The notes below the pieces were generated by a model. It made no database searches. It had not been told where the DNA came from and saw nothing but the letters and a program-made list of their open reading frames with translations. Shown piece after piece: positions 17,935 through 25,030 of a DNA stretch of 64,000 bases. Location of the stretch: the NCBI GenBank assembly GCA_947447955.1, contig CANFLS010000004.1, positions 1 through 64,000 on the forward strand. Direction: 5' to 3'. A program made the position numbers and the translations under genes. The DNA comes from Flavobacteriales bacterium (GTDB taxonomy: Bacteria; Bacteroidota; Bacteroidia; NS11-12g; UBA955). The first letter of the stretch is position 1. Each line of letters begins with the position of its first letter.

Positions 17935-17963
17935 TTGACACTTACTAAAAAAATCGTATATTG
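17935..17963 (+). promoter_or_regulatory. Candidate promoter of the SusCD operon
   Basis: TTGACA (17935-17940), with 19 nt between its TTG and TATATTG (17957-17963). The -7 element is one T short of TAnnTTTG. It lies 19 nt before the ATG at 17983, which supports that ATG over the upstream GTG at 17896. Confidence 0.5.
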
Positions 17964-17982
17964 CCGTCCCAAATTTAAATCT

Positions 17983-20913
17983 ATGCAGAAGAAATTACAA
18001 TTTTGGAAATTGTTTGGATTGTTTGTTTTGAGTATCGGAACATCCCAAACAACTTTCGCACAAAAAACTGGAGCAACGGCCAAGTCCGAAATTGACACGG
18101 CTGCCACACCAGAATCAGAAAGCGTTGGAGACGTGGTTATTATTGGATATGGCCGTCAGTCACGCAGAAATGTTGTAGGTTCAATTTCAACCGTAACAGG
18201 CAAAGAAATTACAGAACTACCTACACAAAGTTTTGAAGCATCATTACAAGGAAAAGCGGCCGGTGTTCAAGTAACAGTTGGTAGCGGTATGGCTGGTTCA
18301 TCGTCGTTAATTAGAATTAGGGGTGCATCCTCTATTTCAGCAGCGGGCGATCCATTGTATGTAGTTGATGGTATTCCAGTAACCCAAGACTTTTTCATGA
18401 ACCGTTCAAACGGATCAAATTATGGTGGTGGGTTTAACAACAACCCGTTGGCATCGATAAACCCAGAAGATATTGAGAATATTGAAATTTTGAAAGATGC
18501 AGCCGCTACAAGCATTTACGGTTCACGTGGTGCAAACGGTGTAATTTTAATTACAACCAAAAGAGCGCGCAAATCGGGTTTGAAATTTGACATAAGTTCC
18601 AGAATTGGTTTTAGTATGCCAACAAAAAAGCCAGACATGTTAAGCGGAAAAGACTGGCTACAATTATACCAAGAAGCTTGGGAAAATGATGGCCGAACAG
18701 GAGTTCCTGATTTATCACTAATTGGATTACGTGTAAAATGGGCTGATGTTCAAAACACCAATACCAATTGGGTTGATCAAATGATTACCACCGGGGTGAA
18801 ACAAAATTACAACGTAGGTATCAACTATAAAAACAGCAAGTTTTCAATTAAAGATATCTTCTCGTACGACAATAACGGAAGTTTTATCAAAGGCAATAGT
18901 TACGAAAGATTAAGTAACCGTGTGAACTTTGATGCAAATCCAATCAAAGGAATGACATTGAGTGTATCTCATTCTTTAAGCAGAGGTACAAACAACCGTG
19001 TAGATGCGGCTTGGGCTGGAGGATTGGGTTCTGCAATGAGTACAATGTTGAATATTTATCCGTTGGAACCAATATTTGATAGTGCTTCAAAATCATACTT
19101 AACACCAGTAGGATTGCAAACAGTGAGGGATTTGAAAACCTACAGAACTGTTGAAACCCGTACAATTAACAATGCATCTATCAGTTATGAAATAACCAAA
19201 GACTTATCGATCAATGCAAGTGGAAGTTTGGATTACATGGATTACAACGAGTTAATTTATGAGCCTTCAAAATTGATTAAGTATTACAATCCTAATTACA
19301 CGTTAAAAGGCGATGCAAAATGGTTTCCAACATGGACTAGAAACTACAACTATTTTGTAACCATGCAATGGAATAAAGAAATCACAAAAGACCATAAAAT
19401 TGCAACAATGATTGGTAATGAATATCAAAATTCATTGTCAAAAAGCAAATATGTTGAAAACATGGATGCGTCTCAAGCGGTTGATCAATCGGGGGTTGCT
19501 TATGATCCTTTGAATCCTCCAAAAGGAACAACATCAACATGGATTCAGCGATACAACACTCCTTACAACTGGGCATTTTTATCGTTTTTTGGTCGTTTCA
19601 ACTACAGCTATAAAAATAAATTCAATGTACAATTAACATCTCGTTGGGATGGAAGTAGCCGATTTGGTACAAACAACCGTTATGGATTTTTCCCTGCAGC
19701 GGCATTTGGATATATTGTGAGTGAAGAAAGTTTTATTAAGAAGATAAAGGCCATTAATTTCTTGAAAGTTAGGGCAGGTATTGGTAAATCAGGAAACGCT
19801 AATTTCGACAATTATGCGCGTTGGGGAACAGTTACTCCTAGTGGTAACTTACCTTATTACAACGGCCAACCTCAATTGGCGGTTGCGCGTTTGGAAAACC
19901 CTAATTTACGTTGGGAAAGCACTGTGAATTTTGACGCCGGCATTGAAATGCAATTATTTAGAGGCCGTATCAGTACAGAATTAACATATTACAACAAACA
20001 AACTTCAGATGTTATTATGAACGTTTCTATTCCTGTTTCAATTGGATTTGGAAGCTTTTACGATAACGTAGGTAAAATTTCAAATGAAGGATTAGAGTTT
20101 ACCTTGAAAACTGTAAATATTCGTTCTAAGAAATTCCAATGGACTACTAATTTTAACATTGCTAGAAACTGGAATAAAATTACCAGCATTGGTGTTTATT
20201 CACCTGATGCAATTAGTGGAGGTACCAACGATACACGTGTAGTAGTTGGAGAACCTGTAGGAACGAATTTCTTGGTAAGATATGCAGGAGTTGACAAACA
20301 AACGGGTGCGCCATTGTATTATGATTTAAATGGAAAAGTAACGTCTAAATGGGATCCATCAAATAGACAAGCGGTTGGTAATATTTTACCAAAAGCTTTT
20401 GGAAACGTTGCAAACACAATCACATACAAAAACTTCGAATTGAATGCGAACCTTTATTTCAATATTGGTGGAAATATTTACGAAAGTTCAGTAAAACGTC
20501 AAATGAGTTTGGTTACAGATTGGAACATGGATTCAAGGGTATTAAGCAGATGGCAAAAACCTGGAGATGAAACCAACATTCCTAAAATGACACTAAACAC
20601 TTTCAATCATGGTTCTACTACCCCATGGATCAATACTGATTTATGGTTGCAAGATGGAACTTTTGCACGTTTAAGAAGCTTGAGTTTGGCGTATAATTTA
20701 CCAAAATCAATGTTGGCTAAATCTAAGTTCGACAATATCAAAATCACTTTTGTAGCTACGAATTTATTGACTTGGACAAATTACACGGGTATTGACCCTG
20801 AAATTGCCCGTGACTTTGAAAATGCAACAGACAGAAACATGAGCGGAAGTATTACATATTTAACTACTCCACAAGAAAAAAGTTACAGTGTTGCCATTAA
20901 TTTAACATTCTAA
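17983..20913 (+). CDS. SusC/RagA-family TonB-dependent outer-membrane receptor
   Basis: 976 aa from the ATG at 17983 (MQKKLQFWKLFGLFVLSIG..., signal peptide ending TFAQ). The plug domain follows directly. It has a TonB-box-like stretch (GDVVIIGYGRQSRRNVVGSI), LQGKAAGVQVTVGSG, IRIRGASSISAAGDPLYVVDGIPV and DIENIEILKDAAATSIYGSRGANGVILITTK. A 22-strand-type barrel ends in ...VAINLTF with the terminal Phe used by the BAM complex. The N-terminal carboxypeptidase-regulatory-like domain that most SusC proteins carry is missing. It is the importer of a SusCD pair with the SusD lipoprotein encoded 1 bp downstream. The substrate is not evident, as no glycosidase or peptidase gene is in the operon. Confidence 0.95.
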   Translation: MQKKLQFWKLFGLFVLSIGTSQTTFAQKTGATAKSEIDTAATPESESVGDVVIIGYGRQSRRNVVGSISTVTGKEITELPTQSFEASLQGKAAGVQVTVGSGMAGSSSLIRIRGASSISAAGDPLYVVDGIPVTQDFFMNRSNGSNYGGGFNNNPLASINPEDIENIEILKDAAATSIYGSRGANGVILITTKRARKSGLKFDISSRIGFSMPTKKPDMLSGKDWLQLYQEAWENDGRTGVPDLSLIGLRVKWADVQNTNTNWVDQMITTGVKQNYNVGINYKNSKFSIKDIFSYDNNGSFIKGNSYERLSNRVNFDANPIKGMTLSVSHSLSRGTNNRVDAAWAGGLGSAMSTMLNIYPLEPIFDSASKSYLTPVGLQTVRDLKTYRTVETRTINNASISYEITKDLSINASGSLDYMDYNELIYEPSKLIKYYNPNYTLKGDAKWFPTWTRNYNYFVTMQWNKEITKDHKIATMIGNEYQNSLSKSKYVENMDASQAVDQSGVAYDPLNPPKGTTSTWIQRYNTPYNWAFLSFFGRFNYSYKNKFNVQLTSRWDGSSRFGTNNRYGFFPAAAFGYIVSEESFIKKIKAINFLKVRAGIGKSGNANFDNYARWGTVTPSGNLPYYNGQPQLAVARLENPNLRWESTVNFDAGIEMQLFRGRISTELTYYNKQTSDVIMNVSIPVSIGFGSFYDNVGKISNEGLEFTLKTVNIRSKKFQWTTNFNIARNWNKITSIGVYSPDAISGGTNDTRVVVGEPVGTNFLVRYAGVDKQTGAPLYYDLNGKVTSKWDPSNRQAVGNILPKAFGNVANTITYKNFELNANLYFNIGGNIYESSVKRQMSLVTDWNMDSRVLSRWQKPGDETNIPKMTLNTFNHGSTTPWINTDLWLQDGTFARLRSLSLAYNLPKSMLAKSKFDNIKITFVATNLLTWTNYTGIDPEIARDFENATDRNMSGSITYLTTPQEKSYSVAINLTF

Positions 20914-22319
20914 TGATTATGAAAAAGACTTTTATGAATTCACGTATATTCATTTTCACCGTTGCTTTAATCGGTTTTGGTTTGAGCAGTTGCGATAAAA
21001 TGATTGAAACCCCGCCACCAAACGAGGTGCCTATTTCTGACGCAGTTAAATCTGCAGATGATTTGCAACGTTTGCTGAATGGCAGTTACAATGAAGTTGC
21101 AAATTTACATGGGGGCTTTTCAGAAATGATGGCAGAAATGCTTGGCGATAATCTGAGCTTACCCAATAACAATGATTTGAAAGAGGTATACAATCACAAT
21201 GTATTGTTTTTTAACTCTACAACGGGTGGTTACTATTCTATGATTTACCGTTCTATTTTCAGAGCAAATTTTGTTCAATCTAAAATTGACGAAGTTTCTG
21301 GATTGTCAGGAACTGAAAAAGACAGAATATTGGGTGAAGTTGCATTTATTAGGGCTTTGGGTCATTTTACTGCCGTTAGAATGTTTGCGCAACCCTATGG
21401 TTTTACTGCAGATAATTCTCACGCTGGTATTGCAATTCAACGTCAAGTTACTACGCAACCAATGCCACGTGAATCAGTTGGGGCAGCTTATGCCGCAATA
21501 ATTGCAGATTTGACACTATCTGAAAGCAAATTGCCAGATACAAGATCAGCAGATACGCTAGGTGCAGCCTACCCCACCAAATGGGCGGCAAAAGCACTTT
21601 TGGCAAATGTGTACTTCCAAATGGGAGATTATGCAAAAGCTGGTCAATACGCAAATGATGTAATTGAATCTAAAAATTATACATTCAGCGATACCGTAAA
21701 TTTGTTTGATCCAAAAGGATATTCAGAACACATTTTTGCAGTGGTAAGTAATGGAATTAAAGATAAAAGAAGCGGTGGTTTCTCAGACAATTATTCGCCT
21801 GGTGTTCCAACTTGTCAAATGGACAAAGCGTTGTGGGCGTCCCTCAAAAACAATGTTACAGACAAACGTTTGGGCATGTTGTCTATAATTAACCCTGGTG
21901 CGCAAAACGAATTTGTAAAAACAAATCAGTTTAATGCACAGTTCTTTAATGTTCCAGTATTGCATTTAACTCAAATGATGTTAATTAGAGCAGAATCATA
22001 TGTAATGACCAATTCAAATATTGCTCAAGCAATTACTGATATTAACGCAATTATCAAACGGGCTTATTCAGACAATTCTAAAATGGTTACATCCGGAATT
22101 TCTAATTCCGCATTATTAGATGTAATTCGTTCAGAACGCCGAGTTGAAATGCTTTTCCAAGGCGATAGAATTCATGAAGTAAAAAGATTGGGTGCAATTG
22201 AAAAGCAAAATTTATATGTTCACGGACATCCATGGAATTGTTCTGGAATTATTTTACAGTTCCCTATCACAGAAAAAACAAGTATTTTTGATATTAACCC
22301 AACAGGAGGTTGTAACTAA
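20913..22319 (+). CDS. SusD/RagB-family nutrient-binding lipoprotein
   Basis: 468 aa surface lipoprotein. The signal sequence with lipobox (IGFGLSSC-DK) places the acylated Cys at about residue 27. A SusD/RagB TPR-type fold follows: SADDLQRLLNGSYNEV at the N-terminal SusD-like part, EKDRILGEVAFIRALGHFTAVRMFAQPYG in the TPR core, PTKWAAKALLANVYFQMGDYAKA, and the C-terminal RSERRVEMLFQGDRIHEVKR motif, which is typical of the family. It forms the lid over the SusC pore. The start overlaps the susC stop (TAATG); ATG 20919 (MKKTF) is an alternative. The C-terminal half is somewhat shorter than usual (family about 500-600), suggesting a small-ligand system. Confidence 0.94.
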   Translation: MIMKKTFMNSRIFIFTVALIGFGLSSCDKMIETPPPNEVPISDAVKSADDLQRLLNGSYNEVANLHGGFSEMMAEMLGDNLSLPNNNDLKEVYNHNVLFFNSTTGGYYSMIYRSIFRANFVQSKIDEVSGLSGTEKDRILGEVAFIRALGHFTAVRMFAQPYGFTADNSHAGIAIQRQVTTQPMPRESVGAAYAAIIADLTLSESKLPDTRSADTLGAAYPTKWAAKALLANVYFQMGDYAKAGQYANDVIESKNYTFSDTVNLFDPKGYSEHIFAVVSNGIKDKRSGGFSDNYSPGVPTCQMDKALWASLKNNVTDKRLGMLSIINPGAQNEFVKTNQFNAQFFNVPVLHLTQMMLIRAESYVMTNSNIAQAITDINAIIKRAYSDNSKMVTSGISNSALLDVIRSERRVEMLFQGDRIHEVKRLGAIEKQNLYVHGHPWNCSGIILQFPITEKTSIFDINPTGGCN

Positions 22320-22828
22320 TGAGAAATAAATTAATTTATACCATGGCATTGGCCATATTGGTAATTGGATTTCAAGGGTGCAAACCTGAACCCAAAGTAT
22401 TAGGACCAAAAGTTAGTCAAATTGACGGAATTTCAGGAAATTGGGTACTTAACAAAGTAGACCAAATTGATGTAAATGTTCAACTTGCATTTGTTGAAAG
22501 CGATACCCTATTGGATGTTTCTGATGTGGTATTGGATGCATCAGTTGGAACACCAATGGAAATTAACTTCGATAAAGGAAAATCAACCTTCTCAGTTACT
22601 TCTGGAACTGGAAGCGATATGATCAATTTCAGCACAGGAACTTGGAGTTTCGATAACAATGAATATCCTTCATATGTAATTTTCGACAAAGGGTTGTCTA
22701 CTGAAAAGAACTTTAAATTGATTCACCCAGTTCGTCCTCAAGATCAATATTTAATCTTGAACGTAAATAAAATGTGCGGTAACAAAAGAACCGTTTCGTA
22801 TCACCTTTGGTTTACCCGTAAAAATTAA
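22319..22828 (+). CDS. Small lipoprotein of the SusCD operon, DUF5004-like
   Basis: 169 aa. A lipoprotein signal (LAILVIGFQGC-KPEP) is followed by a single beta-rich domain. The pattern is GISGNWVLNKVDQIDV near the start, a middle '..GTWSFDNNEYPSYVIFD' and an end in VSYHLWFTRKN. The G-x-W opening and GTW-x-F motif resemble lipocalin-like DUF5004 proteins found beside SusCD pairs. The start codon overlaps the susD stop (TAATG), so it is translationally coupled. It is probably surface exposed and may help bind the imported ligand. The exact function is unknown. Confidence 0.65.
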   Translation: MRNKLIYTMALAILVIGFQGCKPEPKVLGPKVSQIDGISGNWVLNKVDQIDVNVQLAFVESDTLLDVSDVVLDASVGTPMEINFDKGKSTFSVTSGTGSDMINFSTGTWSFDNNEYPSYVIFDKGLSTEKNFKLIHPVRPQDQYLILNVNKMCGNKRTVSYHLWFTRKN

Positions 22829-22833
22829 TTCTT

Positions 22834-23712
22834 ATGAAAAAAAGTATTTTATTTAGCATCATTGCCTTTAGCATTGGGTCTGTTTTTGGTCAAAAAGCAT
22901 GGTTAGCTCCTGATCCTGTAAATTTGGACGATAGTGTAACAATTTGGGTAGACATTAAAAAATGTGACCGTCAGCAATTGGCCGGTTCTACTGATGCTTT
23001 GTACATGTGGACATGGAGTCCAAAAGAGCATCCAGTTGGTCATCCTTTGCACAATGGAACATGGGGCGCGAGCAACGAAGCGTTGAAATTCACATCTGCG
23101 GGCAACGATCTTTGGTTTTACAAAATGATTCCTACAAAATTCTATGAATGCACAAAAGCAGATTTGTATTCTAAAGGAATTAATCTATTGCTAAAAAAGA
23201 AAGACGGCACAGGCACTGTATCAGGTGGTGAAGACAAAACTGAAGATTTGATCATCAAAATTGATGCCCCTGTAACTGGACCTAAAAAGTTATATTCATT
23301 TCCTGGGTTGTTTTTGAAGGATACTTTAAGCACCAGTCCTGCTGATGTGTTAACCATTTACTACGACAGAAATTTAGAAACCAACGATACTTTAAAAGAC
23401 AAGACTGACTTTTACTGTGTTATAAAAGCCCGTTATGGAGCAAGCAACACCGAGTATATCTATTTCATTGATATTGATAAATTAACTGCCGCAGATAAAG
23501 GCGTTTCTGGAGTTGTACCTCAAATGAAAATGACTGATTTGAATAACGGCAAGTTTAAATTTAGCTTTATTCCTAACAGACTTTTTGCAAGTAAAAACTC
23601 TTCAAATTTGAAAATTACCGCGGTAAAATTCAAAATCATGCGAGGGTATATTCGTAAAACATATGACATTGTTGCGGAGTCACCAGAATATTGGTTTAAC
23701 TCTTGCCAATAA
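22834..23712 (+). CDS. Secreted protein of the SusCD operon, DUF4961-like
   Basis: 292 aa with a Sec signal peptide (MKKSILFSIIAFSIGSVFG, cut before QKAW). It opens with an Ig-like domain: PVNLDDSVTIWVDIKKC, then YMWTWSPKEHPVGHP, NGTWGASN and LWFYKMIPTKFYECT (about 30-130). This recalls carbohydrate-binding or SusE-like modules and the DUF4961 family. A second beta domain follows (about 145-290). It is the last gene of the operon, 5 nt after the preceding stop, and is followed by a terminator. No lipobox and no T9SS tail, so whether it stays periplasmic or reaches the surface is unclear. A role in ligand binding is inferred from context. Confidence 0.6.
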   Translation: MKKSILFSIIAFSIGSVFGQKAWLAPDPVNLDDSVTIWVDIKKCDRQQLAGSTDALYMWTWSPKEHPVGHPLHNGTWGASNEALKFTSAGNDLWFYKMIPTKFYECTKADLYSKGINLLLKKKDGTGTVSGGEDKTEDLIIKIDAPVTGPKKLYSFPGLFLKDTLSTSPADVLTIYYDRNLETNDTLKDKTDFYCVIKARYGASNTEYIYFIDIDKLTAADKGVSGVVPQMKMTDLNNGKFKFSFIPNRLFASKNSSNLKITAVKFKIMRGYIRKTYDIVAESPEYWFNSCQ

Positions 23713-23729
23713 GGAATTATTCACTTCAT

Positions 23730-23760
23730 AAAAAAGGCCGCTCAAGAGCGGCCTTTTTTT
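23730..23760. terminator. Bidirectional terminator between the SusCD operon and lysA
   Basis: GGCCGCTC/GAGCGGCC stem flanked by an A6 run and a T7 run (23730-23760). It overlaps the last bases of the convergent lysA gene. Confidence 0.93.
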
Positions 23761-24970
23761 ATATTACTTCGATTTCATTTCGAGTCAAATCTTCCAAACA
23801 TTCTCTTTTTCGAATCAATTGTGCTTTATTTTCGTAAAACAACACCTCTGCGGGGCGCAATCTTGCATTATAGTTGTTAGACATACTAAATCCGTAGGCT
23901 CCGGCGTTTTTAATCCTTAAAACGTCTCCTTCGCGCACTTCGGCAAGTTTACGATCGTAACCAAGTGTGTCAGTTTCGCAAATGTATCCTACTACACTAT
24001 ATAAACGCGGTGCAGCTTTTGCATTTGAAATATTTTCTATTTGGTGGTAGGCATCGTAAAACATCGGACGGATCAAATGGTTTTGACCGCTGTTCACCCC
24101 TACAAAAACAGTTGATGTAGTTTGTTTGATCACATTGGCCTTAACAAGCAAGGACCCTGATTCACTCACTAGGAATTTACCTGGCTCAAACCACAATGCG
24201 ATTTCGCGGCCATACTTAATGCAAAACGCCTTAAATGCTTCTGCAATTTTACTGCCCATTTCTTCAATGTCGGTAACAATATCACCTTCTTTGTAAGCAA
24301 CTTTAAATCCAGAACCAAAATCCATAAATTCAAGGTCAGGAAATGATTCTGCAGCATCGAACAGCAACTCAGCACCGCGTAAAAACACATCTGCATCTAG
24401 AATATCACTTCCAGTATGCATATGCAATCCATTGACATTGATTTTGAGGGATTCAACAACCCTATGCACATGACGCAATTGATAAATTGATATTCCAAAT
24501 TTGGAATCAATGTGACCTACAGAAATATTGCTATGGCCACCAGCCATGATATGTGGATTCAAACGAATGCAACAAGGTATCGTTGATCCGTATTCATTTC
24601 CAAACATTTCTAAAGTAGAAATATTGTCGATATTAATAGTTACACCCATTTCAACTGCTTCTTTGATTTCTTCGAAATCAACACAGTTAGGGGTATACAT
24701 AATTTCATTCGGTAAAAAACCTGCTCGAAGTCCTAACTGAACTTCTTGAATGGAAACCGCATCTAATCCAGCACCTTGTTGTTTTAACAATTTAAGGATA
24801 TTGATATTGTTTAAAGCCTTAAGGGCATAGTGTAAATGAACATTTACACCAGGAAATGCATTTTTTAATCGTTGATATTGATCAATGATTTTTTCGCCGT
24901 GATAAACATAAAGAGGCGTGCTGAATTCATCAGCAATTTTAAGTAAAGTGGAGTTGTTTATTTCTTTCAT
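23759..24970 (-). CDS. lysA: Diaminopimelate decarboxylase
   Basis: 403 aa PLP enzyme that converts meso-diaminopimelate to lysine, the last step of lysine synthesis. The PLP-barrel N-terminal half has HYALKALNNINILK (the Schiff-base lysine), GAGLDAVSIQEVQLGLRAGF, HMHTGSDI and FMDFGSGFKVAY. The C-terminal beta half includes WFEPGKFLVSESGSLLVK and CETDTLGYDRKL (substrate-binding Cys-Glu region). It ends with GAYGFSMSNNYNARLRPAEVLF, diagnostic for LysA rather than other group IV decarboxylases. The start ATG lies 11 nt from the secDF terminator T-run, so its transcription start is unclear. The 3' end overlaps its own terminator. Confidence 0.96.
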   Translation of the reverse strand: MKEINNSTLLKIADEFSTPLYVYHGEKIIDQYQRLKNAFPGVNVHLHYALKALNNINILKLLKQQGAGLDAVSIQEVQLGLRAGFLPNEIMYTPNCVDFEEIKEAVEMGVTINIDNISTLEMFGNEYGSTIPCCIRLNPHIMAGGHSNISVGHIDSKFGISIYQLRHVHRVVESLKINVNGLHMHTGSDILDADVFLRGAELLFDAAESFPDLEFMDFGSGFKVAYKEGDIVTDIEEMGSKIAEAFKAFCIKYGREIALWFEPGKFLVSESGSLLVKANVIKQTTSTVFVGVNSGQNHLIRPMFYDAYHQIENISNAKAAPRLYSVVGYICETDTLGYDRKLAEVREGDVLRIKNAGAYGFSMSNNYNARLRPAEVLFYENKAQLIRKRECLEDLTRNEIEVI

Positions 24971-24980
24971 TTTTGTACAA

Positions 24981-25009
24981 AAAAAAAGCGGGGCATATAA
25001 CCCCGCTTT
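24981..25009 (-). terminator. Terminator of secDF, just upstream of lysA
   Basis: AAAGCGGGG / CCCCGCTTT stem with a 7-nt loop. Read on the minus strand it is followed by a long T-run. It lies 22 nt after the secDF stop and about 11 nt before the lysA ATG, so it could also act as an attenuator for readthrough into lysA. Confidence 0.9.
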
Positions 25010-25030
25010 CGTTATTAATGCGAAGTATGT

